13,501 nt of DNA, taken from the NCBI GenBank assembly GCA_013202935.1, contig JABMRG010000142.1:1-13501 (forward strand), written 5' to 3'. Source of the stretch: Candidatus Omnitrophota bacterium (GTDB lineage Bacteria > Omnitrophota > Gorgyraeia > JABMRG01). Both the position numbers and the translations under genes were made by a program. How positions within the stretch are numbered: position 1 is the first letter of the stretch; the number at the start of each line of letters is the position of its first letter. Below are positions 1 to 6,301 of this stretch, piece after piece. Below the pieces are notes generated by a model. That model searched no databases. It was not told the DNA's origin and was given only the letters and a program-made list of their open reading frames with translations.

Positions 1-203
1 GTTTAAATGATTCTGAAGAAGAGCTTAAAGGTATGGCAGGCTTTATAGCAGATACAGGTGTAGAGATACCATGGCATATTAGCAGGTTTCATCCTGACTA
101 TAAGTTTACTGAAAGACCAACCACGCCTATTGAAACGTTGAAGCAGGCAGAGAAGCTGGGCAAGGAAGCCGGCCTCCGCCACATCCACCTCGGCAACATA
201 TAG
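1..203 (+). CDS. amrS: AmrS-type radical SAM enzyme, C-terminal fragment (5' partial, apparently truncated)
   Basis: The reading frame is open from base 3 to the TAG at 201-203 and gives 66 residues; the start lies outside the window. The fragment carries the pattern typical of the C-terminal part of AmmeMemoRadiSam-system radical SAM proteins: IPWHISRFHPDYK, then a TPIETL segment, then a helix rich in Lys and Glu, then GLRHIHLGNI. The radical SAM cysteines would lie upstream and are not visible. Family members usually continue past the GN motif with a short cysteine-containing tail; here translation stops straight after GNI. The last base of the stop codon is the first base of the inverted repeat at 203-407, so the tail looks removed by that element. 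The assignment rests on motif recall. Whether the enzyme still works is unknown. Confidence 0.72.
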   Translation, partial: LNDSEEELKGMAGFIADTGVEIPWHISRFHPDYKFTERPTTPIETLKQAEKLGKEAGLRHIHLGNI

Positions 204-407
204 GGGACGTTTCCCTTGCTCACAACACGTTACATACCAACCAGTTATGGCTTTGACCATTACACTTTTTCACGCATATGGGGACACTTTACAATAGTTT
301 AATACATGGTAAACTAAGTAAAGTGTCCCCAGGCTTATTGTAAAGTGTAATGGTTAGGTACATAACTTGTTGCAAAGAAAGAGGATATGAGCGAGTGAAA
401 CGTCCCC
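203..407. repeat. Nested GGGGAC-headed palindromic element (REP/MITE-like)
   Basis: Three inverted repeats are nested on nearly one axis. The outer arms are GGGGACGTTTC (203-213) and GAAACGTCCCC (397-407), 11 bp perfect. The middle arms are CCATTACACTTT (257-268) and AAAGTGTAATGG (342-353), 12 bp perfect. The inner arms are GGGGACACTTTAC (280-292) and GTAAAGTGTCCCC (318-330), 13 bp perfect. Between outer and middle arms the two sides still resemble each other (GCTCA, then CAACA-GTTA-TACC), so the whole reads as a decayed long palindrome with a second hairpin placed inside it. No open frame of note is present. Such elements resemble REP sequences moved by Y1 (RAYT) transposases, but no transposase is in the window, so mobility is inferred. 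The element covers most of the 268-base gap between amrS and the next gene. Confidence 0.75.
280..330. repeat. Inner long hairpin of the nested element
   Basis: A 13-bp perfect stem (280-292 with 318-330) is followed after a small AA/A internal bulge by a 7-bp stem, TAGTTTA (295-301) with TAAACTA (310-316), leaving an 8-base loop at 302-309. That makes about 20 base pairs in 51 bases. There is no U-tract after it, so it is not a standard intrinsic terminator, although it could fold in RNA or as single-stranded DNA. Confidence 0.8.
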
Positions 408-414
408 TTTTTGC

Positions 415-442
415 TTGACAAATGGAGCGATTGCGATACAAT
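415..442 (+). promoter_or_regulatory. Sigma70-type promoter for the 472-3081 gene run
   Basis: A perfect -35 box TTGACA (415-420) and a five-of-six -10 box TACAAT (437-442) are separated by 16 bp. Transcription would begin near 449, giving a leader of about 23 bases with a ribosome site AAGGAG at 461-466. The promoter begins 8 bases after the repeat element ends. It also argues against a start codon inside it. Confidence 0.75.
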
Positions 443-471
443 ATGAGCATTCTGTTTTTAAAGGAGTTAGT

Positions 472-1011
472 ATGGATATAGTAGAACTATGGGAGAAAGC
501 GCTTAAAAAGACCGAGATTATAAGAGCTCGTATGCATCCTCTGCTTACATTCGAGACAATAGAGCTGCCTTATATCTTCTTGGCAGAATCTAGCCTGAAC
601 ATTGGAGACTCCGTTGTAAGGCAGGGTAAGGTCTATATTGAAAAACCCTCTATCGTGTTGCCTGAAAACCTACCCCATTTTGAGGGGTTTGATTTTGATG
701 AAGAGCTCCATGTGAGCGAAGACTCTGTTACTAATTTTTTATTGGTAAGGGGGGTTAAATTTCCTTCTTACCGGTATAATAACAAGACTCAATCGCTTGA
801 GGTGTACGAAGGCAAGCTAAAAGGTGCTATTAAGCATTATCAGAATAAGTTGCAGAAGGCCGAGGAAGTGCACGCAGGGTTGATTGTAGGCCCTGAAGAG
901 TGCTGGCAGTTTTCAGTGCTGATTTTTATATGTACTATGATAGCGAAATCAGCAGGCAGTGATATTAAAAGGCTGCTGGATGACTTTCATAAAAAGAGGT
1001 ATTTGTCCTAA
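472..1011 (+). CDS. Conserved-looking protein of unknown function, 179 aa
   Basis: I do not recognise this protein. The ATG at 472 is chosen because AAGGAG (461-466) sits 5 bases upstream; the frame extends back to a TTG at 415, but that TTG is part of the -35 box. The product is soluble-looking and mixed in charge, with no signal peptide. The middle is rich in beta-prone and acidic stretches (FDFDEELHVSED), followed by a Lys/Glu-rich helical stretch (residues about 120-140). The C-terminal third holds a distinctive segment, GPEECWQFSVLIFICTM, then IAKSAGSDIKRLLDDFHKK. The hydrophobic part of that segment could be a buried helix rather than a membrane span. It is the first gene after a strong promoter and is followed 25 bases later by a nitroreductase. 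No function is proposed. Confidence 0.75.
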   Translation: MDIVELWEKALKKTEIIRARMHPLLTFETIELPYIFLAESSLNIGDSVVRQGKVYIEKPSIVLPENLPHFEGFDFDEELHVSEDSVTNFLLVRGVKFPSYRYNNKTQSLEVYEGKLKGAIKHYQNKLQKAEEVHAGLIVGPEECWQFSVLIFICTMIAKSAGSDIKRLLDDFHKKRYLS

Positions 1012-1036
1012 CCACACAACAGAAAAAGGAAAAGAT

Positions 1037-1531
1037 ATGGATACCTTTGATGCGATCTCTAAGAGATCGAGCATAAGAAGCTATCTTGATAAACCGCTCT
1101 CAAAGGAGCTTCTTGAGAAGCTTGTCGATGCTGGCAGGCAAGCGCCTACTGCAAGATGTGTTGAGCCATGGGAGTTTATTATAATAACCCAAAAAGCCAA
1201 CTTGCAAAAGATATCAGATATTGCAACGAACGGAAAATTTATCAAGGAAGCGCAGGCAGCGATAGCTATCTTTTGTGAAGATACCAAATATTACCTCGAG
1301 GACGGCTGCGCAGCAACAGAGAATATACTGCTACAAGCTTCTGACTTAGGTTTAGGCGCATGCTGGATAGCAGGCGACAAGAAGCCATACTGTGATGAGA
1401 TTGCAGATATGCTCAGTGTGCCAAAAACCAAAAAACTTATAAGCATCATTTCTCTTGGTTGGCCTGCAGAAAAGGCCCAGCCGCATAAAAGACGCCCTTT
1501 AGAAGACCTGCTCCATTGGGAGAAGTTTTAG
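1037..1531 (+). CDS. Nitroreductase-family FMN oxidoreductase, short form (164 aa)
   Basis: This is a small FMN-dependent, NAD(P)H-using oxidoreductase of the nitroreductase superfamily; the natural substrate cannot be read from sequence. The N-terminal motif KRSSIRSY (residues 9-16) is the usual phosphate-binding RRSIRxF/Y pattern. It is followed by PLSKELLEKLVDAGRQAPTA, the helix and loop that hold the flavin, and later by the conserved GLGACWIAG near residues 112-120. The C-terminal ISLGWPAEK matches the family's IxxGyPxe segment. At 164 residues it is at the short end of the family, like the SagB/TdsD-type or nfnB-like mini forms. The ATG at 1037 has AAGGA at 1026-1030. The C-terminus has lysines and arginines before LEDLLHWEKF. 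The stop TAG overlaps the GTG start of the next gene. Confidence 0.9.
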   Translation: MDTFDAISKRSSIRSYLDKPLSKELLEKLVDAGRQAPTARCVEPWEFIIITQKANLQKISDIATNGKFIKEAQAAIAIFCEDTKYYLEDGCAATENILLQASDLGLGACWIAGDKKPYCDEIADMLSVPKTKKLISIISLGWPAEKAQPHKRRPLEDLLHWEKF

Positions 1532-1803
1532 TGAAGGGATTAGGCTACCAGGACTACCTGCAGTTTAAGGATACGGAGTTTGAGGAGATCTGTAAAAGAT
1601 GCGGTGCCTGCTGCGGCGTAGATAATGATCCCTGCGTCAATCTCATGCAGCTTGGGGATAATAAATACGTATGCAGAGATTACAAAAACCGCATAGGTGT
1701 GCACTTAACAGCAGGTGGCAATAAGTTTCATTGCATTCCAATCAGAGTCCTATTAAAACAGAGCGCATGTCCTCCTGGCTGTGCTTATTCAAAGGAGACT
1801 TAA
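1531..1803 (+). CDS. Small cysteine-cluster protein, YkgJ-like (90 aa)
   Basis: The protein carries nine cysteines in 90 residues: C21, C24, C27, C28, C35, C48, C68, C80 and C84. The CKRCGACCG core followed by a DPC segment is typical of YkgJ-type cysteine-cluster proteins, which are thought to bind zinc or an iron-sulfur cluster; their biochemical role is poorly defined. I chose the GTG at 1531, which overlaps the preceding stop (TAGTG) and has GGGAG at 1518-1522. A TTG at 1516 is in frame but would place the start on top of that ribosome site. The position directly after a nitroreductase suggests a redox partner or metal-handling role, which is inference only. The stop TAA abuts the next ATG. 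Confidence 0.8.
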   Translation: MKGLGYQDYLQFKDTEFEEICKRCGACCGVDNDPCVNLMQLGDNKYVCRDYKNRIGVHLTAGGNKFHCIPIRVLLKQSACPPGCAYSKET

Positions 1804-2070
1804 ATGGACCTTCTTGTAAAAATTTCACTCATTGCGGCAATTGTCCTTCCATTCTGGAACCTCCCTCTGATATTCAGGGTATTAAAGAGAAAATCCTCAA
1901 AAGATATAAGCCTATGGTGGGCATTAGGTGTATGGGTCTGTTTTTTGCTTATGCTGCCAGAAGGCTTATCAAGTGAAGAGATTGTTTTTAAGGCCTTTAC
2001 TATATCAAATTTTATTCTTTTCAGCATTACCGTTTTTATTGTAGTTATCTTTCATCGGGAAAGGCATTAA
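1804..2070 (+). CDS. Small three-helix membrane protein, SemiSWEET/PQ-loop-like (88 aa)
   Basis: Three hydrophobic segments are visible: about residues 5-27, 38-54 and 64-83. Between helices 1 and 2 lies NLPLIFRVLKRKSSKDISLWW, which has the shape of the PQ-loop pattern (Pro near the end of helix 1, then a basic stretch, then KSSxxIS). Length and three-helix topology match bacterial SemiSWEETs, which work as dimers moving small sugars. The canonical Pro-Gln pair is Leu-Pro-Leu here, so transport activity is uncertain. The ATG follows the preceding TAA with no gap, and AAGGAG lies at about 1792-1797 inside the upstream gene, which suggests translational coupling. The protein could also be an unrelated small membrane protein. 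Confidence 0.75.
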   Translation: MDLLVKISLIAAIVLPFWNLPLIFRVLKRKSSKDISLWWALGVWVCFLLMLPEGLSSEEIVFKAFTISNFILFSITVFIVVIFHRERH

Positions 2071-2073
2071 GGG

Positions 2074-2490
2074 ATGAACAGATTTATTTCTATAATAGTT
2101 TTTGTTACAGCTATATCGATGCCTCTACCAGCTCTTGCAGATGAGGCAGTATGGTCTTCTCTGATGGATGGCATAGAAAAACATACCATGGATCAGAATC
2201 TTAGAGATGAGTTTACAAAGCTCTGTCAGGAGAATGATACAGCATTAATCAACGGGAGGATAGATACTGGTGGCGGACTATACATGGAGATGGATGTGCC
2301 AGTCTTTGCTAATCCTGGAATCAATAAGACAACTACACTTGAGAATGGGGCAATGGTTGTGCTGATAGGAGAATCTGCAGAAGCTGACTCAATAGAATGG
2401 GTTAGGATCAAGTTTCTATTTATATCAGCATATACTGAAAAGGCCGTCAGCATAGATGATGGTTGGGTAGAGAAATCCCAGTTGAGATAA
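2074..2490 (+). CDS. Secreted protein with a bacterial SH3-like domain (138 aa)
   Basis: A clear Sec signal peptide spans residues 1-22, ending ALA before DEAVW, so the mature protein should be periplasmic. The first part of the mature chain is helical and acidic. From about residue 74 the pattern VPVFANPGINKTTTLENGAMVVLIGE, then EWVRIKF and finally DGWVEKSQLR looks like a bacterial SH3 (SH3b/SH3_3) fold, which often binds cell-wall peptides or mediates protein contacts. No catalytic domain is attached. The start is 3 bases after the upstream stop, with GGGAAAGG at 2057-2064. The domain call is by pattern and only moderately secure; the export signal is strong. Confidence 0.75.
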   Translation: MNRFISIIVFVTAISMPLPALADEAVWSSLMDGIEKHTMDQNLRDEFTKLCQENDTALINGRIDTGGGLYMEMDVPVFANPGINKTTTLENGAMVVLIGESAEADSIEWVRIKFLFISAYTEKAVSIDDGWVEKSQLR

Positions 2491-2493
2491 TAG

Positions 2494-3081
2494 ATGAGAC
2501 GTAAGATTATTTTAGCATCAGCATCAAAGAGGCGTTCTGCAATATTAACTTCCTGTGGCATTAAACATAAAACGGTCAAGAGCAGGGCAAGGGAACTGCA
2601 TAGTCACAGCTCTCCAGTGTCAGATATTGTAAAGAAGAATGCCGAGGCCAAGGTGCTAAAAGTCGCCTCAAAGTACAAAAATAGTCTTCTGATAGGAGCA
2701 GATACGCTTGTTCGCTTAGGTAGCAAGACTATAGGAAAACCAAGGAGCAGAAAAGAGGCAGAGACGATGCTCTATAAATTTAGCGGCAAAAAAATAGATG
2801 CTTATACGGGTATCCATCTCTTGGATACAAAGACTAAAAAATCAGTATCAGGATATGAAAAGAGCTCCTTATATGTTAAAAGGATGGATGGTGCCGAGAT
2901 AAAAAGATATTTCAAGGCACTAAGGCCATATGATAAGGCTGGGGGGTTCTCAATAGAGGGTGTAGGCTCTATTATATTTGATGATATCCGCGGCTCCTAT
3001 TTTAATATACTCGGCCTTCCGATGCAAAAACTCGCCCAACTCTTCCAAAAAATCAACCTGAATATTCTAGATTTTATTTAA
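2494..3081 (+). CDS. maf: Maf family nucleotide pyrophosphatase (195 aa)
   Basis: Maf proteins hydrolyse non-canonical or methylated nucleoside triphosphates to monophosphates in the cytoplasm and have been linked to division arrest. The signature is complete: LASASKRR at residues 7-14 (substrate phosphate loop), GADTLV with the catalytic Asp at 70, GKP at 81-83, SGKKIDAYTG at 97-106, and DKAGGFSIEG at 147-156. The usual family version of the last motif is DKAGxYxIQG, so the Tyr and Gln are replaced by Phe and Glu. That bears on substrate class and makes assignment to the dTTP- or 7-methyl-GTP-type subgroup unsafe. The length is normal. Two stops, TAA and TAG, precede the ATG and there is no convincing ribosome site, so coupling to the upstream gene is likely. 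Confidence 0.92.
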   Translation: MRRKIILASASKRRSAILTSCGIKHKTVKSRARELHSHSSPVSDIVKKNAEAKVLKVASKYKNSLLIGADTLVRLGSKTIGKPRSRKEAETMLYKFSGKKIDAYTGIHLLDTKTKKSVSGYEKSSLYVKRMDGAEIKRYFKALRPYDKAGGFSIEGVGSIIFDDIRGSYFNILGLPMQKLAQLFQKINLNILDFI

Positions 3082-3103
3082 TACATATTCAGTAAGTTTT
3101 AGC

Positions 3104-3132
3104 TTTCAAATTGCGGGATTTTTTTATATAAT
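3104..3132 (+). promoter_or_regulatory. Promoter abutting the start codon (near-leaderless)
   Basis: A perfect -10 box TATAAT lies at 3127-3132 with a weak TTTCAA at 3104-3109 (17-bp spacer). Only 9 bases separate the -10 box from the ATG at 3142, so transcription should begin within about four bases of the start codon. No Shine-Dalgarno sequence is present. Confidence 0.6.
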
Positions 3133-3141
3133 AGTAATGAT

Positions 3142-4278
3142 ATGAAGAAGAAGATTCCGAAGTTACTGATACTTTATGCCTCGGCAGGGGCAGGCCATAA
3201 GCAGGCAGCGCGCGCTATAAGGCAGGTGGCAGAGGAAAGGTCCTTGGCGATTGCCAAAGATATAGATATCCTTGATTACACGCCCGCTTATTTTAAGAAG
3301 CTATACAGAGGAAGCTATCTGGAGATTGTGCGAAGAATTCCTGAACTCTGGGGCTACCTCTTTGACAGGTCCTACAAATATAAGAAGCCTACACTTACAT
3401 CAAGACTCCACCATACTATAGGTAATATGTACCTTGCTCCTTTGGTAAAGTATGTAAGAGAGTTTAAGCCAGATGCGCTGGTCTTTACACATTTTTTAGG
3501 TTGGGAGGCACTAGGAAGCCTAAGGCGGCTTAAGGTGCTAAATATTCCCTTTTTCTGCATTGTAACAGACTTTACAATACACTCTTTCTGGATCAGCAGG
3601 TATGTAAACAAATACTATGTTGCTACTGCAGGAGAGGCAAGGATCTTAAAGTCGCATGGCTTTAGGGATAAGCAGATCAATGTTACTGGTATACCCGTAA
3701 GCCCAGCATTTGCAAAGCCATTTAGCAGAACAAAGCTCCGCAAGAAGCTTAAGCTTAGCAAAGGTATTCCAGTAGTATTGTTGATAAGCGGCCGCTATAA
3801 CCTTACAGGGTATGAACAGCTGCTTGCCTCATTTAAGGATGTGAAGCAGAGGTTGCAGATTATTGTCTTGGCTGGCAAGAATAAGTTATTAATGAGCAGG
3901 CTAAAACATATAGCAAAAGGCTTAAAAAATAAGAAGGTGGCTGTCTACGGAATGGTCGATAATATGCATGAGCTCATGCAGGCCTCTGATATTGTTGTAA
4001 GTAAACCAGGTGGGCTTACCACGTCAGAAGTCCTGGCAAGCCGAACATTGATGGGTGTTATAGACCCTATACCTGGCCAGGAGATGAGAAACAGCGACTA
4101 CCTTCTTGAGGCAGGAGTTGCCATAAGGATACACGATATGGAGACAGGCGGACCAAAGATCGCGGATCTTTTAAAGAGCAAGCGGCGCCTTACGATAATG
4201 AGGCGCCATCTCAAATATGTCTCGCGCTCACGCGCTGCCTATGAGATTGTAAAAGATATCACATCTACTCTTAAATAA
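3142..4278 (+). CDS. GT28 glycosyltransferase, MGDG synthase / UgtP-like (378 aa)
   Basis: The protein resembles monogalactosyldiacylglycerol synthase and the processive diacylglycerol glucosyltransferase UgtP, which transfer a hexose from a UDP-sugar to diacylglycerol at the inner face of the cytoplasmic membrane. The N-terminal acceptor domain (about 7-170) opens with ASAGAGHKQAARAI at residues 13-26, the glycine-rich lipid-side loop, and includes VTDFTIHSFW at 141-150. The C-terminal GT28 nucleotide-sugar domain (about 205-365) has LLISGRYN, a VxGMVDNMHELM segment, SKPGGLTTSEVLA at 287-299 and PIPGQEMRNSDYL at 309-321, the donor-binding signature of this family. Length is normal. It begins an envelope cluster with an AsmA-like protein. 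The sugar and lipid acceptors cannot be deduced from sequence; no ribosome site precedes the ATG. Confidence 0.92.
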   Translation: MKKKIPKLLILYASAGAGHKQAARAIRQVAEERSLAIAKDIDILDYTPAYFKKLYRGSYLEIVRRIPELWGYLFDRSYKYKKPTLTSRLHHTIGNMYLAPLVKYVREFKPDALVFTHFLGWEALGSLRRLKVLNIPFFCIVTDFTIHSFWISRYVNKYYVATAGEARILKSHGFRDKQINVTGIPVSPAFAKPFSRTKLRKKLKLSKGIPVVLLISGRYNLTGYEQLLASFKDVKQRLQIIVLAGKNKLLMSRLKHIAKGLKNKKVAVYGMVDNMHELMQASDIVVSKPGGLTTSEVLASRTLMGVIDPIPGQEMRNSDYLLEAGVAIRIHDMETGGPKIADLLKSKRRLTIMRRHLKYVSRSRAAYEIVKDITSTLK

Positions 4279-4303
4279 CCCGACTCATTTCTGAGAAAAG
4301 ATC

Positions 4304-5524
4304 ATGAAAATATTAAAATTTATATTGCTTTTGGTTTTAATTATTCTTATAGCCGGCAGTGGAATGGTCTATCTGAACCGCAGTAGGATTTTTGATTATA
4401 GCATAAATAAGCTTATCGAAAACCTGCTTCCTGATTATATGGAAGTAGGCAAGATAGAGCTTGATCTTGAAGGTAAAAATTTAGATATAAGAGATTTTAA
4501 GATACGGAATCCTAAAGGATGCAGACACCCCTATTTGCTGGAGGTTCCAAAGGTAAAGGCTTTCTTCTCTCAGCGCAACCCGCAGGAGATTAAAGATGGG
4601 TTAGAGGTAGGAGATGCGCAGCTCTTTAATCCTGTACTCTATCTTGAGCGCCTGAAAGATTCAAGCTTAAATATTCAGCACATGGAGGAGGTTTTTAAGC
4701 AGAAAAAGAAAGTGCAGGTGTCGTCTCTTAAGTCGAAATTCTTTGGGCTTTTTTCATATCTCTCAAGTCCTGTAAAAAGGCTTGAAGATCTTATTGAGAT
4801 TAAGCCGGTCTTTGCTATCACCAACGGCACCTTTATTTTTGAAGATTGCTATATTTCTGAGAAGCCATACAGGACTACTATTGAAAATGTCCAAGCCAAT
4901 ATAAAGCTTAGCATGGGTGATGATTTTAAGGATATTCTTTATTTGGACTCAGAAGGTTCAGGAGTCCTTAATGGAAGGAACGGCCAGGCAGTAGAGTGGG
5001 TAAGCGGCTATGACCCTACCAGGGAAAAACTTACCATGTCAAACACCTTCCATATCAGAAACCTGGAGTTTATGCATTTTGAACCTTATTATGATAAGTT
5101 TTCACCTTTTATCTTTAAGCAAGGGCGTGCAGGCGGCGAGCTGGTATTCAATTTTGATAATGGGGATATCGGTTCAACTAATGAGATAAGATTGGCAAAT
5201 CTTTTACTGGAGGCCAAAGAAGATCACAGCTTCAACAAGTTTTGGTCTACAAGCGCTGAAGACCTGTATAAATATTTTTCATCTTCATCTGGAGAAGTGG
5301 TCTTTGATTTCAAGATAAAAGGCCCTATGGATAACCCGAAATTCTATTTAGGATCAAAGGTAAAGAGGGCGCTTGCCAGGATGACTTTTGACAAGATAAC
5401 GGATGTGCTGCTAAAAGATAAAGAAGCCCCAGGTGAAGGAGGCCCTTCTACAGATACCACTCCAGGGCAAGAAAAGAGTGATTTAGAAAAGATAATAGAT
5501 ATTTTTAAAGGTTTAGAAGGCTAA
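4304..5524 (+). CDS. AsmA/DUF748-like inner-membrane-anchored protein (406 aa)
   Basis: Residues 4-24 form a single hydrophobic N-terminal segment that is not followed by a clear cleavage site, so the protein should be anchored with its bulk in the periplasm. The chain after it is the usual AsmA/TamB-like run of beta strands: KIELDLEGKNLDIRDFKIRNPKG near the N-terminus is the typical repeat in which a strand pair ends in an N-P turn. GPMDNPKFYLGSKVKRALARM near the C-terminus is the typical closing motif. AsmA-like proteins are implicated in moving phospholipid to the outer membrane. The placement after a glycolipid synthase fits an envelope-lipid role, which is inference. At 406 residues it is short for the family. 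The acidic, Gly/Pro-rich tail after about 370 looks disordered. GAGAAAAG precedes the ATG. The stop overlaps the next ATG (TAATG). Confidence 0.78.
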   Translation: MKILKFILLLVLIILIAGSGMVYLNRSRIFDYSINKLIENLLPDYMEVGKIELDLEGKNLDIRDFKIRNPKGCRHPYLLEVPKVKAFFSQRNPQEIKDGLEVGDAQLFNPVLYLERLKDSSLNIQHMEEVFKQKKKVQVSSLKSKFFGLFSYLSSPVKRLEDLIEIKPVFAITNGTFIFEDCYISEKPYRTTIENVQANIKLSMGDDFKDILYLDSEGSGVLNGRNGQAVEWVSGYDPTREKLTMSNTFHIRNLEFMHFEPYYDKFSPFIFKQGRAGGELVFNFDNGDIGSTNEIRLANLLLEAKEDHSFNKFWSTSAEDLYKYFSSSSGEVVFDFKIKGPMDNPKFYLGSKVKRALARMTFDKITDVLLKDKEAPGEGGPSTDTTPGQEKSDLEKIIDIFKGLEG

Positions 5525-6291
5525 TGGTGAGAGACAAGATGAGAAGATATTATTTTTTATTACCATTTATTGCTGGGCTCCTGATTTGCTCCTTCTGCCT
5601 CCTGGCAAGAGCAGAAAGCTGGGCAAACGATGATTATCTAAGCCTGGAGAGCTATGAGCACCCATATCGCTACTTTAGTCAGACTACTCAGCTAACAAAA
5701 AAGCCCACAAATCCTATCGAGCACAATCTCTTCCGTCTGGGTGAGGAGTTCGTTGCTGGGTTTAATGCGATTTATCAAGATGATATAGAAAAGGCTATAG
5801 AGCATCTTAAGCAGGCCAGGAGGATAGTGCCAGAGTACCTGCATGTGGATATTATTATAGCTATATTGCTAGAGGAAAAGGGTGAGGTTGCTATGGCTGC
5901 TCAATTCTATAAATCCTATCTCCTTAAGCTTCAGAAGCTAGAGAAAGGTTTTTATCCTATTGCGCAGAAATTTATAGTAGGCACTGTCAATTTTAGCATG
6001 CCAGGATATAATGACGCAAAAGAGACAATCGCTGCGAAGCTGAGCGCAGCAGGCGTAGACATAGAAAAAATCTCCCCATACAAAGAGCAATCGCGTCTGG
6101 TATATCTTCTTCTTGCAGTAGCTTTTCTTTTTATAATTTACCTCATCGCCCGCATACCAACCATCAGGCAGTTTTTTTACAGGTTGAAGGCCGATCTTAA
6201 CCGTGACAAAGAAATATGGATATGCATATTCTGCGGAAGAGAGAATGCCAACATAAACTCAAGCTGCTATAACTGCGAAAAATCAAGGTAA
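5524..6291 (+). CDS. Membrane protein with TPR-like periplasmic region and C-terminal zinc ribbon (255 aa)
   Basis: A hydrophobic N-terminal segment (residues 9-28) ends LARA before ESW, like a Sec signal. A helical, TPR-like region follows at about 70-137 (AIYQDDIEKAIEHLKQARRI, then a paired helix with AMAAQFYKSYLLKL). A second hydrophobic helix spans about 192-209. After it comes a basic stretch and then a zinc ribbon with C234, C237, C248 and C251 (CxxC, 10 residues, CxxC). If the signal is cleaved or acts as an anchor, the TPR part is outside the membrane and the ribbon is cytoplasmic. The start at 5524 overlaps the upstream stop; an in-frame ATG at 5539 (Met6) would give a more usual signal peptide and is a real alternative. 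I do not know the function. Tight coupling to the AsmA-like gene suggests a shared envelope process. Confidence 0.78.
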   Translation: MVRDKMRRYYFLLPFIAGLLICSFCLLARAESWANDDYLSLESYEHPYRYFSQTTQLTKKPTNPIEHNLFRLGEEFVAGFNAIYQDDIEKAIEHLKQARRIVPEYLHVDIIIAILLEEKGEVAMAAQFYKSYLLKLQKLEKGFYPIAQKFIVGTVNFSMPGYNDAKETIAAKLSAAGVDIEKISPYKEQSRLVYLLLAVAFLFIIYLIARIPTIRQFFYRLKADLNRDKEIWICIFCGRENANINSSCYNCEKSR

Positions 6292-6301
6292 CCGTATAAG
6301 T

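Noticed and set aside
280..330. Inner hairpin as an intrinsic terminator for amrS
   Set aside because: No U-tract follows the stem (it is followed by AGGCTTATTG), and the hairpin matches the repeat family instead.
203..407. CRISPR array
   Set aside because: The repeats are inverted and nested rather than direct and regularly spaced.
415..471. In-frame TTG at 415 as the start of the first complete gene
   Set aside because: The TTG is part of the -35 box TTGACA and the -10 box lies inside the extension; the ATG at 472 has a good ribosome site.
1731..1976. Plus-strand open frame overlapping the cysteine-cluster and SemiSWEET-like genes
   Set aside because: It spans the junction of two better-supported genes in a different frame and has no ribosome site.
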